A DNA stretch of 32,836 nt from Bacteroidales bacterium (GCA_016707705.1 JADJHD010000039.1:1-32836); one strand, 5' to 3'; positions 8,130 through 15,836 are shown, counted from the first letter of the stretch. Numbers and translations are program-made. Notes: generated by a model not told the origin, from the sequence alone.

Positions 8130-9509
8130 TTATTCGAATACAGGAGGATTGGTATCAGCCTCTGGCTGAACTTTTGCCGGACGGACAATTACCTTTTTCT
8201 TCCAGTTCCCTTTCAGGTAATAGAGGTATGACAGCACCATCCCAACAAACCATGCGATGGGAATTGACCACCAGATTCCCATATAGCCCATTTGATTTGA
8301 AAATACCCAGGCCAGGGGAATTCGTATGATCCAGAGTGAGAAAAGTGTGATGAACATAGGTATCAGCGTATCTCCTGCACCCCTCATTACTCCGCCTACC
8401 ACAAACATAGTTGAGAAGAAAACATAGAAAGATCCTACTATTATCAGGTAATGGGATCCGATCTCAATAACTGCAGGGTCACTGGAGAATAAGCCCATAA
8501 GTGCCCTTGGAAAAATAATCACCATCAGGGTAGTAAACAAAGCCAATGCCGACGACATTATGAGTGTTGCCTTGAATCCCTGCTTTACCCTATCGGTTTT
8601 TCCTGCTCCAAGATTTTGCCCTACAAATGTTGATAAGGCTACTCCAAAATTCATTGCAGGCATACCAGCAAGTGAGTCGATACGTCCGGCTACGCTATAT
8701 GCTGCTATTACATCAGTTCCAAATTCATTCACAATTCTCATTACAGCCAGCATTCCCAATGCTACAAAGGTTTGCTGAAATCCTGAAGGAAGGCCTATCT
8801 GCAAGCTTTTTTTAAATATTCCCCAGTCGAATTCAAGTTTACGGAAGGATAACTTTACAACTTCATGGGTTCGGTTCAGGTAGATAATTCCTGTAATAAA
8901 GGCCCCGGCCTGAGCTATGACGGTGGCAAAAGCTGCACCTGCCACACCCCATTTGAAAATGGCTACAAAGAGAACAGCCAGTACAATATTAATAACTGTC
9001 GAGATAATCAGAAAATAGAGAGGTGTCTTTGAATCTCCTAATCCTCTAAGTATTGCGGAGGTACCATTAAATCCAAAAAAGAATATGAGTCCGGCAAGAT
9101 AAACATTGAAATAGGTAACAGCCTGAGGCATGATGTCAGCAGGCAGGTTGATAAGTCTGAAAATGGGTTTGCTGAACAGAATGCCCAGGATGGTGACTAC
9201 GATAGAAGCAAAGAAAAGGAAGATGTAGAGGGTGTCCATTGATTTCTTCACCATCTTCATATCCTTGGCTCCGTAATACTGGGCAATGATTACGGTAGTC
9301 CCCATTGCTACTCCAACAACGAAGGAAATGAGCATGAAAATCAATGGGAAGGATGCACCAACTGCAGCCAGTGCTTCCTTGCCAATAAATTTACCGACAA
9401 TTATACTGTCGGCAATGTTGTAAAACTGCTGAAAAACGTTCCCAATAAGCATTGGGACGGCAAAACTAAATATCAGGCGGCTACTGTTTCCAACAGTAAG
9501 GTCTTTCAT
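8130..9509 (-). CDS. MATE family multidrug/cation antiporter
   Basis: The protein has 459 residues, the normal length for MATE (NorM/DinF-like) exporters, with about 12 membrane helices in two similar halves. The N-terminus reads LIFSFAVPMLIGNVFQQFY, then NIADSIIVGKFIGKEALAAV, both typical of MatE domains. The second half repeats the pattern at LQIGLPSGFQQTFVALGM, followed by GRIDSLAGMPAMNFGVALST. Members expel cationic drugs or metabolites in exchange for Na+ or H+. The substrate cannot be told from sequence. The 70-base gap to the convergent YD-repeat gene holds only a weak inverted repeat (TTGAT...ATCAA) and no clear terminator. Confidence 0.95.
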   Translation of the reverse strand: MKDLTVGNSSRLIFSFAVPMLIGNVFQQFYNIADSIIVGKFIGKEALAAVGASFPLIFMLISFVVGVAMGTTVIIAQYYGAKDMKMVKKSMDTLYIFLFFASIVVTILGILFSKPIFRLINLPADIMPQAVTYFNVYLAGLIFFFGFNGTSAILRGLGDSKTPLYFLIISTVINIVLAVLFVAIFKWGVAGAAFATVIAQAGAFITGIIYLNRTHEVVKLSFRKLEFDWGIFKKSLQIGLPSGFQQTFVALGMLAVMRIVNEFGTDVIAAYSVAGRIDSLAGMPAMNFGVALSTFVGQNLGAGKTDRVKQGFKATLIMSSALALFTTLMVIIFPRALMGLFSSDPAVIEIGSHYLIIVGSFYVFFSTMFVVGGVMRGAGDTLIPMFITLFSLWIIRIPLAWVFSNQMGYMGIWWSIPIAWFVGMVLSYLYYLKGNWKKKVIVRPAKVQPEADTNPPVFE

Positions 9510-9557
9510 TCCCGGGTGATTAGTCAGTGGATATTAGCAGTAGCGGAGTAAAGCCTG

Positions 9558-10325
9558 TTAGTCCTGATTGAAATCTTCCTTCATTTGCTGAACCACCAGT
9601 TTGCCCTTTTCTTCAATGAGAAAGAGCAAATCAGGGATTATATCTTCTCCCTGGGAATGTCTGGCAAGTTCTTCAACTTCCTGAAGAGCCTTGGCTCCAT
9701 CAGTAACCATAAAGTAATTGAAATGAGGTTTAAGCTTGTGGGCACTCATGCGAAGTGCTTCCCATTCCCGGTTGGCAAATGCCTGTTTCAATGTTTCGAT
9801 TGCCACAGGTGTACTGGCAACAAACATTCCAACTATGGATTCGAGAAATTCAGGATCATCAGCTTCAAACATTTCAAGAGAATACGAACGAGGTGACGGT
9901 TTTCCGTTTCCTCCTGAGTTGGGTGATGGATTTGGAGTATTCATGGAAGTGGAGATGTATAGCTTGAGTTTTTGTTCCAGTTCTAATCTTTTCAATGGCT
10001 TATGCAAACAATAGTCAAAGCCTGAAGCTGCAATTTCATCAAGTTTTTCAGGGTCATTGTGGCTTGTTAGTCCGATGAGAATGAATTTTCTTTCTTGGTC
10101 ATGGAAATGCTTTCTTACATGGATAGCGGTTTCAATGCCATTCATTACCGGCAATTCTATATCCATTAGTACAAGTGATGAAGGATAATTGCCAATGTTT
10201 TCAATAAGTTCTTGCCCATTCTCGAAGCAATCACATTCATACCCTAATTGATTGAGGTACTTGGAAAATAAATACCGATCGGTATCGGAATCCTCAACCA
10301 GAAGGATTTTATTGTTTTGGAGCAT
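9558..10325 (-). CDS. response-regulator receiver fused to Hpt phosphotransfer domain
   Basis: The protein has 255 residues. Residues 5-124 are a CheY-like receiver with the acidic pair E11/D12, phosphoacceptor Asp55 in LVLMDIELP and Lys109 in LHKPLK. A Pro/Ser/Gly-rich linker follows at about 127-148. Residues 150-250 are a four-helix Hpt domain with phosphoacceptor His196 in SAHKLKPHF. Hpt domains carry phosphate between receivers, so this looks like an intermediate in a multi-step relay. There is no DNA-binding output. The hybrid kinase at 17899-20541 has the C-terminal receiver such a protein needs as donor. That pairing is inference, since no kinase is adjacent. Confidence 0.92.
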   Translation of the reverse strand: MLQNNKILLVEDSDTDRYLFSKYLNQLGYECDCFENGQELIENIGNYPSSLVLMDIELPVMNGIETAIHVRKHFHDQERKFILIGLTSHNDPEKLDEIAASGFDYCLHKPLKRLELEQKLKLYISTSMNTPNPSPNSGGNGKPSPRSYSLEMFEADDPEFLESIVGMFVASTPVAIETLKQAFANREWEALRMSAHKLKPHFNYFMVTDGAKALQEVEELARHSQGEDIIPDLLFLIEEKGKLVVQQMKEDFNQD

Positions 10326-10392
10326 TCAGAAGTCTTGGTTACTGGGTTGGATTCACAAATATAAGAATCATAATTCAAGTTATCGACAGGAA

Positions 10393-11454
10393 TTAACTTT
10401 CGGATTGTACTTTTTTCACCAATTCCTTGGTAGACAGCAGGCCACAGGCGGCATCTATATCAAGTCCCCTGGAGGCTCTGATGGTAGTAGTAATTCCCTT
10501 GTCATTCAAAGCTTTCTGAAATGCCAGCAGCCTGTTTTCATCAGTGGCTGGCAATGGCACTCCCGGAACAGGATGGAAGCGAATCAGGTTTATCCGGCAG
10601 CGTGTCTTGTTCAACAGCCTTGCAAGTTCCTTAACGTGCCGGCTGGTATCATTCACTTCTCCAAACACGATGTATTCCATCGAAACCCGGCGATATTTGC
10701 CAAGATCAAAGGCGTTAATGGTGTCAACTACGTCTTTTATCGGGTAAACATGCTGCACCGGCATCAATTTGCGGCGTTCCTCATCAAATGGAGTGTGAAG
10801 GCTAACTGCCAGATTGCATTTGCTGTTCTCGAGAAACACCTTCATGGCGGGAACTATGCCTACTGTTGAAACTGTAACTTTTCGAACCGAAATAGCAAAT
10901 CCGTATTCAGCAGTAAATAATTCCTGGGCTTTCATTACGGATTCCAGATTATCGAATGGTTCGCCCATGCCCATAAACACCAGGTTTGTGATATTTTGGC
11001 GTTCGGGTAATGACCTAAGTTGATTGATGATTTCCCCGCTGCTTAACTGAGCCTGAAATCCTTGCTTACCAGTCATGCAAAAAAGGCATCCCATTTTGCA
11101 GCCAACCTGTGTGGAAACGCAGAGTGTATTTCTCCTCTCATCAGGAATATAGGCTGATTCAATAAATTTATTGCCCCGGGTAGGGAAGAGGTACTTTTTT
11201 GTGCCATCGGCGGAGGATTGGACCTTTACCGACTCTGTAGCACCCAGACTATAATTTGAAGATAAAATTTCCCTGGTCTTCTTTGAAATATTGCTCATTT
11301 CATCGAAGGACTGTATATTGGTCTTGTATAACCAATAGGCAATCTGTCCGGCAGTAAAGGCGGGAAGTTCAAGAGAATTAACAATTGCCTTTAATTCCCC
11401 CAGTGTTTTGCCGAGCAGGGGTTCCTTGCTTTGATCAGCAAGCGTAAGATTCAT
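10393..11454 (-). CDS. rlmN: 23S rRNA/tRNA adenine-C2 methyltransferase RlmN (radical SAM)
   Basis: The protein has 353 residues, close to the usual 345-385. The radical-SAM cluster motif is C119-x3-C123-x2-C126 (within STQVGCKMGCLFC). The two extra cysteines of the methyl-transfer mechanism are present, Cys112 in LCVSTQ and Cys337 in DIDAACG near the C-terminus. GMGEPFDN and the MEYIVFGEVND stretch are also diagnostic. RlmN methylates C2 of A2503 in 23S rRNA and, in known cases, A37 of some tRNAs. The start lies four bases after the stop of the flavoprotein gene, so the two form an operon. Confidence 0.97.
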   Translation of the reverse strand: MNLTLADQSKEPLLGKTLGELKAIVNSLELPAFTAGQIAYWLYKTNIQSFDEMSNISKKTREILSSNYSLGATESVKVQSSADGTKKYLFPTRGNKFIESAYIPDERRNTLCVSTQVGCKMGCLFCMTGKQGFQAQLSSGEIINQLRSLPERQNITNLVFMGMGEPFDNLESVMKAQELFTAEYGFAISVRKVTVSTVGIVPAMKVFLENSKCNLAVSLHTPFDEERRKLMPVQHVYPIKDVVDTINAFDLGKYRRVSMEYIVFGEVNDTSRHVKELARLLNKTRCRINLIRFHPVPGVPLPATDENRLLAFQKALNDKGITTTIRASRGLDIDAACGLLSTKELVKKVQSES

Positions 11455-11458
11455 GGTT

Positions 11459-12133
11459 TCAGAAATAAATTTCAGCTACAATATTGCTGAACGGTATACC
11501 TTTTAAGAGCAGGATTTCCCTGCATTCCACCACCATTTCAGCACTACCGCAAAGATAGTATTTTTGATTGGTGGGCAGATCATTTTGAGATTCAAGATAT
11601 TGGGTAACTCTTCCTTCAAAGATATTGTTCCCTTTTTGCTGGCTGCAGCAACGTACATACCTGTTTCCGAATGCTGGTTCCAATTCTTCACTGAAATAGA
11701 ATGAATCCAAGGTCCGCCCTCCGTGAATCAGGATTTTGTTGCCTCCAATTCCTGATCTGAACATACTTGTGAAGGGAGCAATGCCAGTGCCCGCTGCAAT
11801 CCAGTAAGCTGCTTCCTCCGATCCTTCATAGTTTCCAAAGGGAGGGGTAATCCAGAGATTGTCATTTTGTTTTAATTGTGCAAGACTGGGTGTGAGTTGT
11901 CCGCCAGGCTTGATGCTATAAAGGATTTTCACTTCCGGATCCTGTTCGCCGCTGGCAATACTGTAAAGGCGGGGGTCATCGGTTGATGATAAGCCTAATC
12001 CAAGGACTTGTCCGGCCCTGAAAGTAAAATCACGCTTGAATGAAAGAACGAAAACTGAAGGTGCTATTTCTATGTTGGAGAGAACAGTTGTAGATTTTAG
12101 CTGAATTAATGGTTTTGTTGTAGTTGATGACAT
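11459..12133 (-). CDS. FAD/NAD(P)-binding ferredoxin-reductase-like oxidoreductase
   Basis: The protein has 224 residues. The N-terminal half is an FAD-binding barrel with RLYSIASG at 55-62 (the flavin motif RxYS). The C-terminal half is a nucleotide-binding fold with AAGTGIAPF at 113-121, and it ends in a short aromatic tail, IVAEIYF. This is the compact ferredoxin-NADP reductase (Fpr) layout. It has no iron-sulphur domain, so electrons go to a separate partner such as ferredoxin or flavodoxin. Reducing power for the radical-SAM enzyme RlmN encoded directly downstream is an attractive but unproven role. Confidence 0.88.
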   Translation of the reverse strand: MSSTTTKPLIQLKSTTVLSNIEIAPSVFVLSFKRDFTFRAGQVLGLGLSSTDDPRLYSIASGEQDPEVKILYSIKPGGQLTPSLAQLKQNDNLWITPPFGNYEGSEEAAYWIAAGTGIAPFTSMFRSGIGGNKILIHGGRTLDSFYFSEELEPAFGNRYVRCCSQQKGNNIFEGRVTQYLESQNDLPTNQKYYLCGSAEMVVECREILLLKGIPFSNIVAEIYF

Positions 12134-12188
12134 TTGATGAATGTTATTGTGAATTAGTTAAACAGAGTAAAGGTAAGAAGGTTCAATT

Positions 12189-12219
12189 AAAAAAAACGCC
12201 GCCCTTTCAGGGGCGGCGC
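12189..12219 (-). terminator. intrinsic terminator of DUF4402 copy A
   Basis: The stem is CGCCGCCC (12197-12204) with GGGCGGCG (12211-12218) around a six-base loop. On the minus strand it is followed by a run of eight T. It lies about 25 bases after the stop codon of copy A. Confidence 0.88.
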
Positions 12220-12243
12220 ATTCACCTTTTGGGTTAATATTTT

Positions 12244-12756
12244 TTAGTTGTAGTTAACGGTTACGAAGAGTCCTGCAGCGTTTGTGTAGGTTCCGGCAGC
12301 CTGTGCTGCGCCTACGTTGAGGGTAGCACCAACCTTAACAACCTGTGTTCCGTTGCTGAGGGTTCCGGTATTGCCTGGATTGCTTACAAAATTTTCAACT
12401 GTCATGGTTCCGTTTGCGGAAGTAAGTGTGATAGCAGATGAAGGCAGCGTGATGGAGTAAGTGCTGTTTCCTTCTCCAGTAACTGTAAATGAAGCAGGAG
12501 CAACAGTTCCGGTAACGACTGGGAGGGTAACACCACCTGTCTGGGTACGAGCGCCGGCAGTAGGGAGAACAACGGTACCGCCGAGAGTTGGGCTAACTGC
12601 GATGTTTCCGAAATTCATATCAACGTCTTTAGTAATTGCAATTGGGGTGATGATGGTAGCAGTTGTGGAAGCGGTAGCGGTAACCTGTGCAAAAGAGCTG
12701 GCAGCAAATCCGAGAACAACGATAGCGAGGACGAGTACTTTTTTCATGTTTTTCAT
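12244..12756 (-). CDS. DUF4402 secreted protein, copy A (intact)
   Basis: The protein has 170 residues. A Sec signal peptide at 1-23 (KK, then a hydrophobic core, then SSFA before Q24) exports it. The mature 147 residues are small-residue-rich beta strands with the DUF4402 hallmarks: TATIITPIAITK, MNFGNIAVS at about 46-54, GGVTLP, YSITLPSS, and the end GTYTNAAGLFVTVNYN. There are no cysteines and little charge, as in surface or fimbrial-type Ig-like subunits. The molecular role of DUF4402 is not established. Two ATGs, at 12756 and 12747, are in frame. The first gives the classic M-K-N-M-K-K start, but copy C retains only the second. This copy alone has both an intact frame and the consensus -7 element. 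Confidence 0.9.
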   Translation of the reverse strand: MKNMKKVLVLAIVVLGFAASSFAQVTATASTTATIITPIAITKDVDMNFGNIAVSPTLGGTVVLPTAGARTQTGGVTLPVVTGTVAPASFTVTGEGNSTYSITLPSSAITLTSANGTMTVENFVSNPGNTGTLSNGTQVVKVGATLNVGAAQAAGTYTNAAGLFVTVNYN

Positions 12757-12895
12757 TTTGTTTAGTTTTTTAGAGTTATGTAAGATTTTTTGCTTGTTTC
12801 AGTGTTGTGTCTATTCTATTTCCAAAGCCGTGCCAAACTCTAAAAACAACTCTGTGCCAGAAGCAAGCAATTGTCGAAATGAACTCTAAGTGCTA
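12757..12895 (-). promoter_or_regulatory. structured leader of DUF4402 copy A with two alternative pairings
   Basis: The predicted 5' UTR is about 139 bases long and highly conserved in all three cassettes. Nested helices can form: P1 (TTAGAGTT from 12889-12882 with AACTCTAA from 12777-12770), P2 (TTGCTTG, 12870-12864, with CAAGCAA, 12796-12790), and P3 (CAGAGTTGT, 12854-12846, with ACAACACTG, 12808-12800, one mismatch). A competing 11-bp pairing joins TTTTTAGAGTT (12846-12836) to AACTCTAAAAA (12777-12767). It uses the same 3' arm and cannot coexist with P1-P3. The shared arm ends about ten bases before the start codon. The pairings were found by eye, and the copies are too alike to give covariation. 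Confidence 0.5.
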
Positions 12896-12901
12896 CATAA
12901 T

Positions 12902-12909
12902 CAAATATA
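12902..12909 (-). promoter_or_regulatory. -7 promoter element of DUF4402 copy A
   Basis: The minus-strand bases TATATTTG match TAnnTTTG exactly. In copies B and C the second base is G, giving TGTATTTG. No TTG is present near -33. The upstream palindromes suggest a promoter that needs an activator. Confidence 0.6.
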
Positions 12910-12936
12910 TGCAAATGAAATAAATTATTAAAAAAA

Positions 12937-13003
12937 TTTTACACTTTATTATTTTACATGAGGGAAAGAGAAGCGGATGTAAAACTATTTTACAAAGTGT
13001 AAA
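12937..13003 (-). promoter_or_regulatory. cluster of TTTTACA/TGTAAA inverted repeats upstream of copy A
   Basis: Two overlapping palindromes share one arm: TGTAAAA-CTA-TTTTACA at 12978-12994, and TTTACA-AAG-TGTAAA at 12989-13003. Further TTTTACA half-sites occur at 12937-12943 and 12952-12958. The cluster spans about 28-100 bases upstream of the -7 element, where an activator would bind. In copies B and C the arms are identical, while the three-base spacer of the second palindrome changes to AAA and GGG. That pattern is expected of a protein-binding site. Confidence 0.55.
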
Positions 13004-13008
13004 TAATT

Positions 13009-14451
13009 TTAAGCTGCCTTTTTCTGCTGTGCAGCATGTTCATTAGCCGGAATTGAGAAACTGAAAGTGCTTCCTTCCTTCTCCTTGCTTTGAACCTTGA
13101 CATATCCGCCATGCTTTTCAATGAATTCCTTACAAAGGATCAATCCCAGTCCGGTACTTGGCTCGCCTTCAATTCCTGGTCTGGATGAGGGAGCTTCAAG
13201 TTTGAAAAGATTATTCAGGGTTTTTTCAGGCATTCCTATTCCGGAATCCGTAATAGATATCTGAATCCAGTTATCATCCGATATCATTGCATCAATATAA
13301 ATTTTTCCAGCCTTGGGAGTGAACTTGAAGGCATTGGAAACCATGTTTCTGATTATTGTTGTAAGCATCTGACGATCGGCATAAACCTGCTCATCATCCT
13401 TAATTCTGATTGAAAACTCAATCTCTTTGGATGCGCAGGATTCAACTGTTGCTTCAGTACTTTCAATAGTTAGTGATTTCAGATTCAGGTATTCGGGTTC
13501 GTATCTGATTACATTTCGCTGTAGCAGGGACCATTGCAATAGATTTTCCAGAAGTCTGTATAGATTCTTGGAACTTTTCTCCATGGTTTGAGCGAACTTC
13601 AGGATTTCATCCAGACTCATTGAATAAAGAGTCTTGGCAAGGATTTCTGTTAATCCTAGGAAACCTGCAAAAGGACCACGGAGGTCATGGGCAATAATAG
13701 AGAAGAATTTATCCTTGGTTAGGTTAAGCTGTTTTAGTTCTTCATTTTGTTGCAAAATAGTTCTCTCCGCAGCTATCCTGTTTTTAATTTCATTTTTAAG
13801 TTTCAGGTTGTTCCCCCTCATCTGAATAAGGAATAACAACAACAGCATTAGCAAGGCGATGATAACACCTGAGCGCATCATCTCACTCATTAGCATGCTA
13901 CGATAAATTGTTGCATTGAAGTCCATCCCAAATACTGCTATTGGCTGTCCTGTTGCCTTATTTTGAATCGGAACCAGGACAGAAACCCAGGTTCCCCATC
14001 TGTCAGTAAGTGGATCTGTAACAAGGAACTCACCTTTTTTTAGAGGAAGCCAGTCTGATTCATCTGCTTCCGGGAATTCCTGTCCGGGAGGAGAATAATC
14101 TTCTGAGGTTATGGGTTCTGAATCTGCCAGAAAGAAGATTTTATCGCCTTTTGCCTTGTATATATATGCAAAGCGGGCTTTCTCATTCACTTTGATTACC
14201 TCTTTTAATGTCTGCTTAACAATAAGATAGTCAGAATTGTTAATGTCCGACTGATTGGCTTGCAGATCTGCAATTGCTTGTGCCGGCAGACTTGCTTCAA
14301 TAGATCGGGCAACCTGCAGCAGATTACTGTCAGCCTGCTTTTCAATCCTGTTCCAGGTATGTCGCATGTAAAGGAAACCCAAAGCAAGGATTAACAGGAA
14401 CGGCAGTACTACAGAAATATTTTTGTTGTATCGTTGTGGAGTGATATTCAT
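13009..14451 (-). CDS. membrane sensor histidine kinase
   Basis: The protein has 480 residues from the ATG at 14451. The frame extends to 14559, but the first 36 codons there lack a signal or domain character. Transmembrane helix 1 is at 12-30 and helix 2 at about 194-211. They bracket an extracytoplasmic sensor of about 165 residues that looks Cache-like (FAYIYKAKGDKIFFLAD, then GTWVSVLVPI...IAVFGMDFN). A coiled linker leads to the HisKA domain with His255 in IIAHDLRGP. The HATPase domain has Asn373, the G1 box DSGIGMP at 402-408 and the G2 box GLGL at 434-437. It has no receiver and no cognate regulator next to it. It sits between DUF4402 copies A and B, and its stop codon is six bases from the palindrome cluster of copy A. 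Confidence 0.93.
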   Translation of the reverse strand: MNITPQRYNKNISVVLPFLLILALGFLYMRHTWNRIEKQADSNLLQVARSIEASLPAQAIADLQANQSDINNSDYLIVKQTLKEVIKVNEKARFAYIYKAKGDKIFFLADSEPITSEDYSPPGQEFPEADESDWLPLKKGEFLVTDPLTDRWGTWVSVLVPIQNKATGQPIAVFGMDFNATIYRSMLMSEMMRSGVIIALLMLLLLFLIQMRGNNLKLKNEIKNRIAAERTILQQNEELKQLNLTKDKFFSIIAHDLRGPFAGFLGLTEILAKTLYSMSLDEILKFAQTMEKSSKNLYRLLENLLQWSLLQRNVIRYEPEYLNLKSLTIESTEATVESCASKEIEFSIRIKDDEQVYADRQMLTTIIRNMVSNAFKFTPKAGKIYIDAMISDDNWIQISITDSGIGMPEKTLNNLFKLEAPSSRPGIEGEPSTGLGLILCKEFIEKHGGYVKVQSKEKEGSTFSFSIPANEHAAQQKKAA

Positions 14452-14782
14452 ATACTTCTGATTTGTGGGGATATTTCCCGTAGTTGGTTGAGTTATCCTG
14501 CATAGAGTCAGGAGTGATGTTGCAGACAGATATTCCGTTGAACTGCAGGCGTAATACAAGTTTAGTCTATAGGTTAATAGACTTATTGACAGAAAGTAAC
14601 TGTTCTACAGACTAAGATTAACATATTTAGACCACCAGAGGAATATGTTTCTGTTGTTTTGTGTAATTTGTTGATATTCAAAAGGTATAATTCGGCTAAT
14701 GAGGAGCTTGGGAATAAATAATGAGTGATTCTAAAATTGAATGAAAAAGTGTATTTCAAAGTAGGAATATCTTTGGCTGGAC
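14452..14782. other. intergenic stretch upstream of the sensor kinase
   Basis: About 330 AT-rich bases lie between the kinase start and the terminator of copy B. An 82-codon frame across 14583-14831 runs through the terminator hairpin and has no coding character. No exact TAnnTTTG was assigned. Confidence 0.4.
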
Positions 14783-14814
14783 AAAAAAAAGCGCCGCCCT
14801 TTTTGGGGCGGCGC
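14783..14814 (-). terminator. intrinsic terminator of DUF4402 copy B
   Basis: The stem is GCGCCGCCC (14791-14799) with GGGCGGCGC (14806-14814). On the minus strand a run of eight T follows. The hairpin and adjoining bases are the same as in copy C. Confidence 0.88.
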
Positions 14815-14886
14815 AGCAGGGTTTTTGGCATTTTTTTCGTTGATACTTTTGGGAGGCAATTGAACTAGAGCGTCCCGGTATATTTT

Positions 14887-15400
14887 TTAGTTGTAGTTAA
14901 CGGTTACGAAGAGTCCGGCAGCGTTGGTATAGGTACCTGCGGGCTGAGCTGCTCCTACGTTGAGGGTGGCACCAACCTTAACAACCTGTGTTCCGTTGCT
15001 GAGGGTTCCGGTATTGCCTGGATTGCTTACAAAATTTTCAACTGTCATGGTTCCGTTTGCGGAAGTAAGTGTGATAGCAGATGAAGGCAGCGTGATTGAG
15101 TAAGTGCTGTTTCCTTCTCCTGTAACTGTGAATGAAGCAGGAGCAACAGTTCCGGTAACGACTGGGAGGGTAACACCACCTGTCTGGGTACGAGCGCCGG
15201 CAGTAGGGAGAACAACGGTACCGCCGAGAGTTGGGCTAACTGCGATGTTTCCGAAATTCATATCAACGTCTTTAGTAATTGCAATTGGGGTGATGATGGT
15301 AGCAGTTGTGGAAGCGGTAGCGGTAACCTGTGCAAAAGAGCTGGCAGCAAATCCGAGAACAACGATAGCGAGGACGAGTACTTTTTTTCATGTTTTTCAT
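14887..15400 (-). pseudogene. DUF4402 secreted protein, copy B, frameshifted in an A-tract at codons 4-6
   Basis: The gene matches copy A along its length except that the A-tract after the second ATG has seven A (15382-15388, as T on the plus strand) instead of six. The gene is 514 bases against 513 in copy A, exactly one extra. Read from the ATG at 15400, the frame shifts at once and ends after 43 codons at a TAA. The rest of the DUF4402 domain remains open (down to 14887) with no other damage and only one clear amino-acid change, Ala to Pro in GAAQPAGTY. Fresh inactivation, slippage that restores the frame during replication or transcription, or a sequencing error in a homopolymer would all look like this. 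An internal ATG at 15261 would give a protein without a signal peptide and is unlikely to be used. Confidence 0.85.
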
Positions 15401-15538
15401 TTTGTTTAGTTTTTAGAGTTATGTAAGATTTTTTGCTTGTTTCAGTGTTGTGTCTATTCTATTTCCAAAGCCGTGCCAAACTCTAAAAACAACTCTGTGC
15501 CAGAAGCAAGCAATTGTCGAAATGAACTCTAAGTGCTA
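15401..15538 (-). promoter_or_regulatory. structured leader of DUF4402 copy B
   Basis: It is almost identical to the leader of copy A, one base shorter in a T-run, and all arms of the alternative pairings are intact. The element at the -7 position is TGTATTTG (15545-15552), one base off consensus. Confidence 0.5.
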
Positions 15539-15579
15539 CATAATCAAATACATGCAAATGAAATAAATTATTAAAAAAA

Positions 15580-15646
15580 TTTTACACTTTATTATTTCTT
15601 AGTAGGGAAATAGAAGTGTATGTAAAACTATTTTACAAAATGTAAA
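15580..15646 (-). promoter_or_regulatory. inverted-repeat cluster upstream of copy B
   Basis: TGTAAAA-CTA-TTTTACA lies at 15621-15637, overlapping TTTACA-AAA-TGTAAA at 15632-15646. A TTTTACA half-site is at 15580-15586. Between them the sequence differs from copies A and C, yet the palindrome arms do not. Confidence 0.55.
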
Positions 15647-15808
15647 GAAAAATTCATCGTCTAAAGGGTGCTGAAACAAATCATGGATGTTTATCCTGAT
15701 GCATGGATGATATTATCAGTCAAGCGGAATTCCAACAGTACATGATCCTATGGTAACGGATAACAAATTTGTAGAGTGTGAATTCAGGCTGTTATTGCGA
15801 TCCGGACA

Positions 15809-15836
15809 AAAAAAAGAATCCCGTAGCAGGGATTCC
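15809..15836 (-). terminator. intrinsic terminator of the methyltransferase gene
   Basis: The stem is GAATCCC (15817-15823) with GGGATTC (15830-15836) around a six-base loop. On the minus strand eight T follow. It sits about 70 bases after the methyltransferase stop codon. The bases from 15647 to 15808 show nothing else recognisable. Confidence 0.85.

Larger units (their letters stand above)
12189..13003 (-). repeat. DUF4402 cassette, copy A
   Basis: This is the first of three near-identical cassettes (others at 14783-15646 and 16916-17781). The cassette comprises the inverted-repeat cluster, -7 element, leader, gene and terminator hairpin. The leader and gene are nearly base-identical between copies. 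The trailer between stop codon and terminator is shorter in A and differs from B and C. No transposase, terminal inverted repeat or target-site duplication is seen, so duplication or gene conversion is more likely than transposition. Confidence 0.85.
14783..15646 (-). repeat. DUF4402 cassette, copy B
   Basis: This is the second cassette. It shares with copy C the terminator, the adjoining GGGTTTTTGGCAT and the sequence GCGTCCCGGTATA just after the stop codon, so B and C are closer to each other downstream of the gene than either is to A. Confidence 0.85.

Noticed and set aside
12461..12889. Long plus-strand frames opposite each DUF4402 gene (also at 15104-15409 and 17240-17560)
   Set aside because: They are mirror frames of the repetitive, small-residue-rich coding sequence. 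They recur only because the cassettes are copies.
14583..14831. 82-codon minus-strand frame
   Set aside because: It reads through the terminator hairpin of copy B and has no family resemblance or plausible start context.
14887..15261. DUF4402 copy B as a shorter functional gene from the internal ATG at 15261
   Set aside because: It would start in the middle of the mature domain with no signal peptide. The full-length frameshifted reading explains the sequence better.
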